64,000 bases of DNA from Rugalucina vietnamica. Taxonomy: Eukaryota > Mollusca > Bivalvia > Lucinida > Lucinidae. The notes under the pieces are model-generated. The model was given only the letters and a program-made list of their open reading frames with translations. It was not told the origin of the DNA and searched no databases. Below, piece after piece: positions 43,751-55,753 of this stretch (the stretch's first letter is position 1; each line of letters opens with the position of its first letter). The DNA lies in contig OZ024870.1 in assembly GCA_964017185.1 (NCBI GenBank), positions 23,397,621-23,461,620 of the forward strand, given 5' to 3'. The position numbers were made by a program, and so were the translations under genes.

Positions 43751-43813
43751 AAACAGAATAGCCCCAGATGTGACGCCGCAGAACGCGGCGTCCCATCTGA
43801 GGCTATTTTGTTT
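43751..43813. repeat. 63-bp imperfect hairpin
   Basis: AAACAGAATAGCC-C-CAGATG-T-GACGCCGC, AGAA loop, GCGGCGTC-C-CATCTG-A-GGCTATTTTGTTT. Arms of about 29 bp with three mismatches, so probably a small foldback insertion in the LINE remnant. Confidence 0.85.
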
Positions 43814-44039
43814 GCTTATTAGAGGATTTTCATCAAAAATGTATTTAAAAATTGAAAAACACTTCTGATGCCCCTAAAAATAAAAGTGGACTCGATGGGA
43901 GAATCCATTCGTCAAATATGGGTTAAAGATCGTAGTTATACTGATATTCTAATCAGATACCGCTTTGATGGCAAGTAGTTCAATCTAACAAGGTTGCAAG
44001 CCAGCTCAAATGCAAGGGGCATCACAATAATGTGATAAT

Positions 44040-44063
44040 TGCGGGCGTTCACGAACGCCCGCA
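44040..44063. repeat. 24-bp perfect GC-rich palindrome
   Basis: TGCGGGCGTTCA followed by its exact complement TGAACGCCCGCA, in otherwise AT-rich sequence. Confidence 0.85.
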
Positions 44064-44149
44064 TATATATACGTTGATGCAAACACACATCAATCCGGAA
44101 ATGACGGCAATTAGACCGATCCCACTGTTGCTCCCGCATCATCATAAGT

Positions 44150-44900
44150 CAGTACCTGGCGAAAATCGAGTAGGGAACCAACCATAATGATAAATTCTAA
44201 GAAAAAAAAATAAGATCGTGAACGAATTATTTCGGAATTAGACCGAACCCATCATTGTTTCCGCGTCTTCATCCACAAGTCCACAGATGGCGAATAATGA
44301 TGAGTGGGGAACCAAATCAGCTGTTCCAAGAATTGAACATTATGGCAATTGATTTCATGCGTTAACATTATTATTGTGAAAGATGATAAAAAAATAATCC
44401 AAAATTACTGTTTTGATTTAAAAAAGGCCATTTAAAAGTTTTATTTTGAATGGTCAGAAAACCATTGCTATCTTGAAGCCCAATATATTTTGATAAAATG
44501 ATACTTATTTATTTGGAGTTTTTCTAATGATTTTAAAAGCGAAGCATAGTAAGGTCTAGCGGAAGCGGGTCAACTCGGCCTGATACCAAGTCGGCTCCTG
44601 AGTCAACTCGGTCCTGTGTCTACTTGGCCGGGTCAAATCGGTCTGGTATTGTTTAAGGTAATATGATGTTGTGCGTGTTTTTGGCATGCCATAATTTGTC
44701 ACAATTTGACTATCCATTTTTTTCTGCACACCAGGAACCAGGAATTAAAGCACATATGTTGAATAGGGTCAGCTTTCATCCTATAACTAGGGCTAAACGC
44801 CCGCAAGCTTTTTGAAAAAGCTAATACTTGTAATGACTTTACAATCAGCACAAAAATACATACGGAAGTCATACACTAACTAGCACCTGGAAAGCCGTTC
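44150..44900. other. Unassigned segment within the LINE remnant
   Basis: I do not recognise LINE coding or another element here. It is likely an insertion or a decayed stretch. 'GTCAACTCGG'-type motifs recur four times at about 44565-44640 (TCAACTCGGCC, AAGTCGGCTCC, TCAACTCGGTCC, TCAAATCGGTC). Confidence 0.35.
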
Positions 44901-45514
44901 AATGGATCAACCGCCACTGTGAATGGACCAAACGCTAACGTTGAAATACACCGGGCCTACCTGGGAAGCACTCTATCCAGAGCAAAGTACGTTGATAATG
45001 ATAACACTGCCATAAATGCAAAAGCCAGTATGACATTTACAACACCCTGTGCCAATGTAAGGGATCGAAATGGAGTTATAAGCTTGACACCTAGATGAAA
45101 GTTTACAAGGCTGTGGTACTGCCAACCTTCTTATAGGCATGTAAGACATGAACAGTATACCAAGGTCATGGAAAGAGACTTAATCATCTGTTAACAATAA
45201 AGAAGCAACACAAGATTCCAGACACAGACGTCCTTAAGAAGGCAGGGGTGCAATGCATGCAAAGATTGATTGACCATGTTATCAAATGCATGACGAGCGA
45301 TGTCCAAAGAAAACTCACTACGGAGAATCGTAGGAGGGAAAGCGCTCTCATTGTGGTCAGAAAAAACCCCCACAAAGACACCGTCAAATTCTCACAGAGG
45401 GAATTCAACGTACCAAGAAAATTGGACCGGACTGGCCAAAGATGCGCTGTCTCATCCACAAAAAAGGAGCGCTTTATTAGGGAAAAAATGATTAAAAATA
45501 TGTGATGCTAAAAT

Positions 45515-46178
45515 AGCAGTCACACATCAGCGTACAAGCCAAATGCGCATGGTGCGTATTGACAGAAATATATAATTCAACATACGTCAGAAGCACGTCA
45601 GAGACACGTTAGAAACGCGTTTCATGCGCGTATTGTACGCTTGGTGTACGCTTGGTGTACGTTGATATACGTCGCTGTAGGTCGGTGCGCTTTCCAGGCG
45701 TGTTTAAGCTGAAAAGATTATAAACATGCTTAAAAAGTTTCTAGAAGCTCGGTGCGTCTCTGGCGTGTGTAATATACGTTTCGAATAAGTTCCATGTGCG
45801 TTACAGGCGCGTTGAATACGCTCTGAACGCGTTTGGCACACGTTTTAGGCGCGTCAGTGTACGCAACATGCGCCTTACGATCGATTTTACGATGTATTGC
45901 TTCAGTAACGTGCCCCAAGCGTGTATGAAACGCGCGTTTAACGATTGCTGCGCGCCTACAGCGCGTGCTTAGCGCGTCAGGGACATAAAAAACGTACTCC
46001 AAAATTTTCAGCGTTATGCGATTTTTGTATACGTCCGGCACACGCCTCAGTCACGCGCTAATGTGTGACTGCAAAAACGAATTTAAGAAACAAATTAATT
46101 TTCATACGACCAAAACGTGTTGGGATTTTTCATACGCCAGGCGCGCGTTTGGGTTATATGCTAATGTGTGACTGTTGT
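45515..46178. mobile_element. CpG-rich TIR element inserted in the LINE remnant
   Basis: The left end AGCAGTCACACATCAGCGTA matches, inverted, the right-end sequence TAATGTGTGACTGC (46060-46072) and again TAATGTGTGACTG at 46166-46177. The interior is packed with GCGT/ACGC words (ACGTCAG, GGCGCG, GCGCGTT), unlike the AT-rich surroundings. It lies between the LINE RT C-terminus and the terminal Zn-finger-like piece, so it inserted into that LINE. Confidence 0.75.
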
Positions 46179-46329
46179 TAAAGAAAGCACAGAGAGCGCA
46201 AAGCCAAAGCCATATATCACCAATTTCTTCAACATTGACTTGCTAAATTTGCGATCGGCGGTTTAGAGCTAAAACTGGCCTAGGTCTATCAGCGGTGAGA
46301 ATGCCCATCTTATTTCTTGAATAAAAATG

Positions 46330-46880
46330 TAAAAGTAGGCGATGATCAGGAGATGACGCAGTCAGAAAGAAATTTCCACTCCAAAAACGAGGTGGAAAAA
46401 AATTAACAATCAGGACTGGTATTTAATACGAAAATATATCGCAAGCCGCGTAAGTAGCTATTTTCCCAATAGGTGGATACTCAGTTACCCGAACTTAACT
46501 AAATGTATAAAAACGTACATAAGGTGCTAACAGCACAAATATTCAGATATAAAACCACCACAGAAGTATCGCCTTGGAAAGATCAGTAATACAAAATTAC
46601 TGGCGGGCTTAAACTAGTTTCACAAGTACCTACACTCACCCTCAGCTTCTGCAGTGGATCACAACATTTAGTTAAAAGTGAAAGTAGGCAACGATCAGGA
46701 AATGGCGCAATCAGAAAGAAATTCCCACTCCAAAAACCGAGGTGGAAAAAAACAACAACTAAATTAACAATCAGGTACTCATACAAAGAAAACATATTGA
46801 AAGCCGAATGGGCAGTTATTTTCCCAATAGGCGGCCACTCAGCCTCCCAAACTTAACTAAAAATATGAAAACACACATTT
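46330..46880. repeat. Two direct copies of a ~200-bp repeat
   Basis: AAAGTAGGCGATGATCAGGA...CCACTCCAAAAACGAGGTGG...TTTTCCCAATAGGTGG at 46332-46530 is repeated with about 15% difference at 46681-46880. It lies between the two tail-to-tail LINE remnants and may be part of their 3' tails. Confidence 0.75.
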
Positions 46881-48960
46881 GTTCGTTCCTAGTGGTGAAT
46901 CTTTAACTAGTCAATGAACCATCAAGGACAAACAAATAAATCATGATAACCACCATGATGAATCAAAAACAAGGACTCAAAGATTCAGTAAGCTGTCCGA
47001 CGATGGAGATTCCTGGGTGCCAAATTACTTACTAAAGTTAATGCGTGTCGGTGAGTTATTTAATGGCTGACTATGCAGATTCTAGCTGTAAACTGTCGGT
47101 TGCAAGTTGAGCAAGTCAAATTTCATGGAATCTACTTGTGGCCCATTGGTCTTGGTTTTGCGTTCTCATTTCAGCTTCATAGATTCTTTTCTCTTCATAG
47201 AGAGCTGATCCTCTGTTGATGACACCTCGCCACTTTGATCGCTCTTGTGCAGTCTGTTCCCATGTCGAAATCCTTCAGAGGGAGTTTGAGGGTATCTGTG
47301 CAACGTTTCTTCTGGCCAACTTCAGAACCCTTTCTCTCCTGTAATTCTTCATAGAAAACTTTTTCGGCGTGAGCCGTCTAAGCTAAGTATTGACCTAATT
47401 TCATTGGCACTATTTCATTGGACAAATTATGGATCATATGTAAATTAGCCTCGAGATTTAGACGAGCCGCGAGATTTAGACGAGATCGTCTTTTTTTTTT
47501 AGGTCATGAGGATCTTTACCGGAATGGACCGGAATGGACATAATTACCGGAATGGACTACCGGAATGGACATTATATCGTAGCCTTGAGTGCTTTAACTG
47601 TATTTTATCTGCATAAAATGTACTTCTGGAGACAAATTTATAGTTTGTAAATGATAAATTTCATCTTAGTATAGCAAAATTGACTTCCCGTCTTGGTTAG
47701 GATAGCTTTGTGGTGGGTCCGCGAAGGGGCCACTGTTTAGGTAGCTACTTTGCTACATTTTGGTAATACTTTTAATCTATGATAGCTCAGCTCCATTACA
47801 TATCTCCAGTTATAAGCACATGTGTTGAGCTGCCAAGCTAAGCTTATAGTATAGCAATGTTTCGACAATTTAAGCTCACCAGAGCCGAAAGTTCACCAGG
47901 TGAGTTTTTAATAAACCATGCTCTGGCATCTATTGTCTTCATTCACAATTTTAAAGTTCTTGTACTAATAACCCACAGAACTAATCAAAATCAAACTTCA
48001 TGTGAAACATTCTCAGAAAGAGGACTGAAAATTGTTGAACAGGACGTTAAACCCAAACAAACTAAACTATTTTCCAGTAAGGTTGCCTATTACATGTAGT
48101 GTTTTAAAATGTTTAAGTTCAACCTGTATAAAGCAAGCATATAAGGCTGTGACAGTTTATTATGTTCGAGTCAAAACGCAGATTATATTATAACCCACAT
48201 CCATTTAAAGCACGCCGATTATCTTTTTTAACTTTCTTAAACAGCTTAAGTGGAAATGGTTAGATCTCTTTGCATGACGTTGCTATACTGTCCAGGTCCC
48301 ACGTGCATACAAGACGGTTGGCTGCATCACAGCCTTGTAGACTTTTAGCTTGGTGTCAAGCGTGATTCCATTTCGCTCCCAGCCATTCACTTGACACGGA
48401 ATCTTCCGAATGTCACACTGGATTTTGCAATGCTAGCAGTGACCTCTCAACATCAATGTGCGCTACTCTGGAAAGAGTGCTTCCAAGGTAGGTGATTTTA
48501 TCAACAACTGTCAGTTTTGTGTCCATTCACAGTGATAGTTGGTTCATTTTACGGTTTTCTAGGTGCTGGTTGGTGTACAACCTGTCTTTTTGTGCTGACT
48601 GTGAGATCATAGTTATCACTGTGACTTGATCTATGGTCATTTGCATTTTTGCTTCTGAGCTGGCATTCTTATCCATATCATCTGCATAAAGAAGCTCATC
48701 TAGCACATCAGTCTGCACCTCAGTTTTGGCTTGCAACCTTTTAGGTTGAATATATTGCCACCAAAATGGTACGTGACTGGTAAACCAGTATCACTCATGA
48801 TCCTGAAAAGCATCCATGAACATGGCAGAAATCATCATGCTGAACAGTGTTGGTGCCATAACACAGCACTGTTTGACCCCGTTCGTTACCTCAAATTCAG
48901 AGAACTCTTCATCATTTCGCACACGTGCCTGCATACCATCATGAAATTGCCGCACCTAGT
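46881..48960 (-). pseudogene. Second LINE (RTE-like) remnant, minus strand
   Basis: Reading the minus strand from 48960: FHDGMQARV-like, NGVKQ, APTLFSMMISAMFMDAF, then LQAKTEVQTDVLDELLYADD (48736 downward, with the YADD RT catalytic motif), then GITLDTKLKVYKAV near 48370, then KGSEVGQKKRCTDTLKLPL near 47330, and the Zn-finger-like LTCSTCNRQFTARI at about 47085. It is the same LINE family as 41979-46340 in opposite orientation. Stops and an unrelated 47385-48190 segment break it. Its tail (46881-47030) matches 60346-60475. Confidence 0.75.
47385..48190. other. Insertion-like segment in the minus-strand LINE
   Basis: Non-LINE sequence including a short scrap of the AGCTCACC family (AGCTCACCAGAGCCGAAAG...CACCAGGTGAG at about 47871-47902) and three 'ACCGGAATGGACAT'-type repeats at 47518-47570. 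I cannot identify the rest. Confidence 0.5.
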
Positions 48961-49322
48961 CAGTTCTCACCAACTCACATGGTCAATGAAATAGTCAAGA
49001 AATAAAGATCGACTTTCTCGTAACTAAGAGACGAACGACTAGAAAAAAAAATCTGTATTTGTTCAGAAATTCCCCATGTGAAAAATGAAAATGAACACAT
49101 CTAGTTTCGACAGAATGATAACCCACATGTTTGTTCTTATTTTAATTCAAAGGGGGTTAATTACAGAATTACGAATACTTGATCTATTATGTCCACTACT
49201 AAGCTAACTACTACTACTACTACTACTACTACTACTGTTACTTTCAGGCGGCCCTCCATTGAATAAAAGCATTGATTATTGCCGAACTGTTTCTTCATTC
49301 ATCATTTATACCTTACCATAAT
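48961..49322. other. Intergenic with an (ACT)n microsatellite
   Basis: The only feature is an (ACT)n run at about 49207-49236. Confidence 0.5.
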
Positions 49323-49398
49323 TGAGCCGCATCATGAGAAAACCGGAGTTTTGCCTATGCGAAAACAAAGACGCAGATCAGCTTCGCAGTAAACTGAT
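49323..49398 (+). mobile_element. Truncated hairpin MITE family 2, copy 10
   Basis: The left terminus TGAGCCGCATCATGAGAAAACC and one hairpin arm (GCGAAAACAAAGACGCAGATC) are present; the rest is missing. Confidence 0.75.
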
Positions 49399-50006
49399 TA
49401 TTATAGGACCTTTTTTGTTATTATTCAAACTATTTTGTTAAGACAAGCGATGTTAGTGATTCTATATTTTGGGAACTAAACACGGTAGTCACTGTTACCA
49501 TTATAGTGTCTTTAATGTAATAGTGATGCTCTACCTTTGTGGTAGAAATACACCCCCTCCTGACACGTATACAGTTGAAGAGAAGTAATCTTTTCTAAAT
49601 AGATTTCATTTACACATTCAAATGTGAGACAAATAAAGTGAAATTAAGAACACAACACGCGCGATCAATTTGGTAACCCGCGACGTAGGCCGTGGATCCG
49701 CCCCTGCTTTGAATCAGTAGAATGTTGACGAGTTTGCAGCACTTGTCAAAGCTTCTGGAGGAGCTAAATTGGTACCACTGTTTATTCGATTTGTGCCCCC
49801 CTGCTGGTGCAATATGGTCCAGGTGCAATGTGGTCCAGAAATAATGAGGTGATTATCTTTTCTGTGGAGGCCCCTAAAAGATAATACCTGTAGTACCACT
49901 GTTTATTGGTTTAATGGTCCCAAGAAAATTTTTCCCTATGCAATCAATATTGATTTTTTTCCGGTTTTGGTCCCTACCTATATTCTGATTCATTGTTAGG
50001 CCATTA
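49399..50006. other. Intergenic, no firm feature
   Basis: Two copies of 'TAGTACCACTGTTTATT' / 'GGTACCACTGTTTATT' (about 49770 and 49893) are the only internal repeats I noticed. Confidence 0.35.
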
Positions 50007-50682
50007 TCAGGTCTAAGAGCTGACATTTCAAGTCTTTAAATCTACAGACTTACTAGATTTACAGACTGTCTGTAAATCTACAGACTTGTTAAGTCTGTGG
50101 ATATAAAGACAGTCTGTAAATCTAAAGACTTGTAAAGTCTATATATTTACAGACTTATGCAGTATTTCATCGAATTTTGGAATACCAAGAAAAAGCGCAT
50201 TCTATATTTAACGTAAATGAATGACCTATACATGTACGTTATTCGATGTGTAAAGTTCGTGTAAAAGTATGGCCTTATTTCCGTGTACTGATAGCAAATA
50301 ATAACTATATGTATTCCTTGTTGATTATTCTCCCTTTGACCATTATTGGCGATGAATGTCACCCGATCAGATGATTGCTTGCGTTATCAGTTGTTGAGTT
50401 ATAGTATATGGGAGAAAACTTTTGTATATCAAAACACATTTATTTGTTTCTTCCATTATTCAATGTTAAGTCAACAAACGATGAACATTTTTCTGCACTA
50501 TGCAACTGCTTATGTAATAAAGCAAATCTTAATTGTTTATCAGTGCGAATTTTCCGTATTTCATAATTGTTGCTATTTCTTCGTTTTAGTCTTTAATTCT
50601 ATAGACTCACAGGTCTTTAAATCTAAAGACAGTCTGTAAATCTAAAGACAGTCTGTAAATTTATGTCAGCTCTTAGACCTGA
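50007..50682. mobile_element. PIF/Harbinger-type MITE, copy 1, TSD TTA
   Basis: The inverted termini TCAGGTCTAAGAGCTGACAT and ATGTCAGCTCTTAGACCTGA are exact and flanked by TTA on both sides (50004-50006, 50683-50685). Subterminal 'GTCTGTAAATCTA(C/A)AGAC' words repeat in both orientations. TWA target duplication points to PIF/Harbinger. No transposase; the 97-codon frame inside is not conserved coding as far as I can judge. Confidence 0.85.
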
Positions 50683-52615
50683 TTATGTTACCTGTAAGTT
50701 TTCAAGTGTCCTGTCCCTTATCATTGATCAGCTAATCAGGTCTAAGAGCTGGCATTTCAAGTCTTTAAATCTACAGACTTACTAGATTTACAGACTGTCT
50801 GTAAATCTACAGACTTGTTAAGTCTGTGGATATAAAGACAGTCTGTAAATCTAAAGACTTGTAAAGTCTATATGGGCCACAACGTGAGAAAATGTACCTT
50901 TCATTCGCAACTATATCTGACATTTCACTACAGACCTTACCTGGATTTCTGCCTTTATCCGTGAAGCGGCCGCGACATTACCTGGCTACCGCAGTATTAA
51001 TTTTTAATATGGAAGTTTAACGGAGAGGCAGACTAATTGTCCTAATTAAAGTTTATTAATAAAGTTGGATATTTTGTCCTCATATTTTTACAAAGCTGCT
51101 TTCATTAGCTTTCCAATGATATATTTTATAAGAAAATTGAATAATTTTTCACTTTGTCACTTTGGAGTTACTTGCAAGCCATATCAATTTTGTATCAAAA
51201 TGTATAAGATATATAGCGATTGATAGCGAAAAAGTTACAAATTTGGTTATACCTTGGCTACTTTGACACATCAAAATAAGCCTTTAATTTGTATTTGCAA
51301 TATTTGTCCTCATATCACAGTGTAGCTGGATTAATTACGTACATTTTGGTATAATTTTTATAAGTCTGTGAAAATGTTTGCTTTTGTCAAAATGTTTATA
51401 TTCAACAGTGTCCACAATTATTCGCTTGCAATTTTACACGCTGCGTGTAGTTGTGTGTGTACAAATAGATGAGTGACATAAAAGTCAGGAAAAGTCATTT
51501 GAGCAAAGAATTATGAAACATGCCGCATAAAACAAAAATAATTAGACTTTATAAAATAATGAAACTTAATTAAGCAATTTTTCGTAAAATATCATTGCAT
51601 TTAATTATCATTTATTTTCGGGCGGTAAAATTTAAATAACGTTTGAACGGCAATCAGTTTACGATAAAATTCAAGCTCAAACAACTAAATTATGTTTAAA
51701 GCAATTAGACATCTGTTCAATTATCACATTATCATTAACTATTTAATTCATAATTGTCATTGTCATTGTCATAATTGAAGAAGATTTGTCGGCAAGGTGG
51801 TTTCAAAGTAGACAGATTACCAAGATTACCGGTTAGGAAGCGACAGACACTGATAGACCTCCTGTACGAATGGCGGCAAAATGCCTCTTCTCATTCACAG
51901 AATTAAAATCAAAAGGTGCAAAACGAATGCCGTGCAAAAACATCAAAATTGATATAAATTCGTATGAGCTTTACGTCGTTTCTAAAACGCACCACAGTGT
52001 AGTGGGAGTTCATGTGAAATACGGTATCAATTGCTGATGTTTATTAGATATTAAGTTATGTTTATTTAACACCTGTTGAATACAACACCTCTGATATTCA
52101 AATTAATTTAAGCCTTAAATTAAGTGTGCTCAAATTAAGATTAAGTGCTACTTAAACTACTTCACCTGTCAGAAACATATTAATGGGATATTAGATTAAA
52201 TTAAGTGTGCTCAATTTAAGATATAGTGCTACTTCAGGATCTAAGTTTTATTTTTATTTACATGACATTAACATATAAATGGTAAAATCTGCTTCCATTG
52301 TGTCATAACCGTGACATTTGAATTTACGTTGTTGTATTTATTTATGTCTCTATGAGGCATAGAATGAATCTTAATTTCATCTTATTTTCAGCTGTTTCTT
52401 AATTTCATACAGTAACCTTTCAAGCCTATAGAACTATACAAATTAAGCACAGTCATTATGTAAATTTACTCAAAAATAAAAATTTGCAGGTTACCATAAG
52501 TATTGCCTCTGTAAGACGCTTCTATTGTTACTCTATGTATCATATCATTGCTTTATTTCTTCCCCAATCAGGAATGAATTTGTTAAACAATAGAAGAATA
52601 ATTCTAAAGCAAATT

Positions 52616-52899
52616 CATTACGAAAACACGTCCATACAATACACAGGAATCGTTTTTCAGCTGTAAAAAATGAAAATTTTAAGTATATGTTTTTTTTTTT
52701 TATTTTTCTTATTTTTGCTCAAAACATAGATTGTGGGTACACGTTAGAACCGCCTCGGCGAGGCGGTTTTAACGAGTACCCACCATCTATGTTTTGGAGC
52801 AAAAATAAGAAAAACAGGTATACTCCTCTATACCCCAGTTTTGCTAATATAAAATTGGGGTATAAGGGGGTATTCATTACCGGACTCATTTTCCTGATG
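52616..52899 (+). mobile_element. Hairpin MITE family 1, copy 12 (inside the 4.3-kb insertion)
   Basis: CATTACGAAAACACGTCC start, hairpin centre CCGCCTCGGCGAGGCGG, TATAAGGGGG block and TTTTCCTGATG end. Confidence 0.87.
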
Positions 52900-53474
52900 A
52901 AAGCCCCTTATTTTAGCTACTGTTTTGTGATCACTGTATTTATTGCTTTCCATTGGGTTATATAACAAGATAATGTATACAAGAAGGTCCATTATAACAA
53001 TCTACAAACATCAAGATTTTAATACTCGCATTATCATTTCTAACGACAAATTATTTTATTCATCTTAAATTGTCATGCATCGAGTTTTTCTACTTTTATG
53101 TATGTGTGTTTTTTTTTTTCCTTTTAAATGCTGTGATAAATTGTTTGTTTTAAAAAAAAGTTTATTTGTGTTGTTATAATATGTTCTTTTATGCATTATA
53201 TTTTATATAGCACATTTGATTATCTTTTATGTACAACTATCATCTAGTAAATAAATGAGATATAATATATGGTGTATTAGTTATTATTTAATGTGTTTCT
53301 TCTTTCTTTTGCGCTGCCTTTTTCGTCATAGTCCCGACTTGACTGAAAGTTGTTAGTAGGACATGATCGCTGATTTAGATAAGCCACATAAATGAATGAC
53401 TGACCATCTATGTTTAAATACTAAAGACTGCTTTCAATTATATGATACTTAAAAATCGTAAAGCCTGTCAATAT

Positions 53475-53710
53475 TGAGCCACCTCTTGGGAAAACCAACA
53501 ATGTGGTTTCCGAACAGGTCCAACACAAACCGGGCTGTACAATCACAGAAGATGGCTAGAGACTGGAAATTTTGGATTTAGAAAGTAAAGGAATAGTTCT
53601 ATCGGTGTAGCGAAAACAAAGATGATGATCAACTTTGCAGTTACTGCGATGCTGATCTGCGCCTTTGTTTTTTCATATGCAGATTGTTGGTTTTCTCATG
53701 AGGCATCTCA
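53475..53710 (+). mobile_element. Hairpin MITE family 2, copy 11 (inside the 4.3-kb insertion)
   Basis: TGAGCCACCTCTTGGGAAAACC and GGTTTTCTCATGAGGCATCTCA termini with a worn hairpin (GATGATGATCAACTTTGCAG...). Confidence 0.82.
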
Positions 53711-54196
53711 GTGTTCTCTTCTATAGGTGACAGATATCACATTCCAAAGTCAATATTTTGTTAAATCATACTGAGCAGCTTAAATGTGCAATCAAGCGAT
53801 GATGATGGTAAAGGCCGTGTCATGAAAAAAACATTTGGTCAGATCAGGTCTGCGCATCAGTGGAAGATGCGGGTAGATGTCCAGCTTGTTGTACATGCAT
53901 CGCCTCGAATCAGTTATATAAGGCAATTATATTTGTTTTCTCCATTAAGCAAAACCTCTAACCAGCTTGCGCCCAGTTTCGTTTCCTTTTCATTCTCATT
54001 AAGACTGCACATTTTAGCTCTGCATTGTTTAAGCAGAATTAAAGTGTACAGACTTTATATTGTGAGACGATTCGGCAAATTATCTAGACAAGCGTTACGT
54101 ATGGAAAATAATATGGCTGAGCGAATCAAGATATAGATTAATAATCCAAAATAATAGGACTATAATAATATTTTGAGAATTGAGATCGCATCAGAT

Positions 54197-54233
<37 letters not shown>

Positions 54234-55753
54234 TATAAGTATTGAAGAATGGATTAAGAATTCCCTAGTAAATGTCTTTCTGCTAAGTAAAAAATGCAAT
54301 GACTTATTTAAATTTAATATTTTTTATTTTCCGATAATTTTATATATTCTCAGTGAAAATCTAAATTTTTTAAAATTTATCCATATCGCCCAGGCTATAC
54401 ATTATAACAACATGAGAATTCCGATGTTATTTGATAACCCAATTTACCTGGCTGGCGTGTTATATCTTGACACCCGCAGGGCTTAACAATGTCAGCAAAC
54501 ACGCTGGCTACACGAAACTTTGAGTTACCTGGTCAATTTACCTGAGATGATCCCAGGGAGACAACTCGCTAAGCGGATTAAAGAAGTCTATTATCTCTCT
54601 TGCATAAAGGTATATCGGTCATAAAAAGCTGCTCATGGGACAATTTTTTGAGTATTAGAAAAACAATGTTAGTTTGAATGTATTATATTTCTAGAGTCTG
54701 TTAGTCTTTATTTGACCAGAATATTCAAGTTATTTTGTGAGTTATGACCGATTTACTATATTAACCCTACAGACGCCATTGTCCTGAAAAATGACGTCAA
54801 AGTTGCGTAATGCATTTCTGCATGTTAGTAGAGCCTACAAAACTCGATGCATTTGCTTAAAATTGTGTAAGCAGTGGTCAGAACCTATTGTTAAGATAGA
54901 AACATCTCATCCTTAGAGGCAATATGTCGAAATTATTTTGTCTATTTTCATGAGGTTGTGGTTGCTATGGTTACCATTTAACGATAGGTATAAGAAAATT
55001 CAGTATATTATGGGCAAAAACAAGGGCAGATAACTCAAAATATTGAAAATAAATATGTTTTCAAACTCATTCATTTGGTAGTCCAGTGTTCAAAGATTAC
55101 AAATACAGTGTTATTTCTAAAACATATATTAAATGATTTTCCGCTTTTTGCCGATTTCTACTAGTTATGTCAGGATGTCCGAAGGTACATTTTGTCGCGT
55201 TGAGGTTCATATATTTAAAGACTTATGCAGTATTTCATCGAATTTTGGAATACAAAGAAAAAGCGCATTCTATATTTAACGTAAATGAATGACCTATACA
55301 TGTACGATATTCGGTGTGTAAAGTTCGTGTAAAAGTATGGCCTTATTTCCGTGTACTGATAGCAAATAATAATTAAATGTATTCCTTGTTGATTATTCTC
55401 CCTTTGACCATTGTTAGCGATGAATGTCACCCGATCAGATGATTGCTTGCGTTATCAACTGTTGAGTTATAGTATATGGGAGAAAACTTTTGTATAACAA
55501 AACACATTTATTTGTTTCTTCCATTATTCAATGCTAAGTCAACAAACGATGAACATTTTTCTGCACTATGCAACTGCTTATGTAATAAAGCAAATCACAA
55601 TTGTTTATCAGTGCGAATTTTCCGTATTTCATAATTGTTGCTATTTCTTCGTTTTAGTCTTTAATTCTATAGACTTACAGGTCTTTATATCTAAAGACAG
55701 TCTGTAAATCTAAAGACAGTCTGTAAATTTATGTCAGCTCTTAGACCTGCTAA

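Larger units (their letters stand above)
41979..46340 (+). pseudogene. Fragmented LINE (RTE-like) ORF2 remnant, plus strand
   Basis: Conserved pieces occur in order: endonuclease-to-RT linker (LTRMLKKFRGFLKKKHRLHT and HDVLKTIYVPKSS...LLSADGNTLLTDK at 41985-42300); RT palm pieces (VMDLKIMAKFGCPSGFIAL, FHDSMQARIQ, FSMMFSDMLMDAF at about 43490-43720); IRYRFDGK at about 43950; C-terminal region (SLDTKMKVYKAVVLPTLL-like, RQTWT-type segment, GVQCMQRLIDHV at 45060-45300); and a Zn-finger-like LTC-x-IC end near 46230-46260. Frameshifts, stops and MITE insertions break it throughout. It is a dead copy of a LINE family also present at 47040-48960 on the other strand. The RTE assignment is from recalled family resemblance. 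Confidence 0.72.
50874..55208. mobile_element. 4.3-kb non-coding TIR insertion nested in the Harbinger MITE, TSD ATAT
   Basis: The ends are imperfect inverted repeats: GGGCCACAACGTGAGAAAAT on the left and, as complement of the right end, GAACCTCAACGCGACAAAAT; both continue GTACCTT. ATAT flanks it on both sides (50870-50873, 55209-55212), matching the empty site in copy 1. Inside are AT-rich sequence, a family 1 MITE, a family 2 MITE and a T31-type run (54200-54231). No transposase or credible gene; a 116-codon frame at 53786-54136 has no recognisable domain. The superfamily is unknown. Confidence 0.75.
50736..55750. mobile_element. Harbinger-type MITE, copy 2, TSD TAA, split by an insertion
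   Basis: The left part is 50736-50873 and the right part 55209-55750. Together they rebuild an element nearly identical to copy 1, flanked by TAA (50733-50735, 55751-55753). Copy 1 shows the uninterrupted target GTCTATATATTTA. The two copies are only about 50 bp apart. Confidence 0.85.

Noticed and set aside
53786-54136. 116-codon frame inside the 4.3-kb insertion
   Set aside because: Low-complexity hydrophobic/basic translation with no motif; likely a chance frame.
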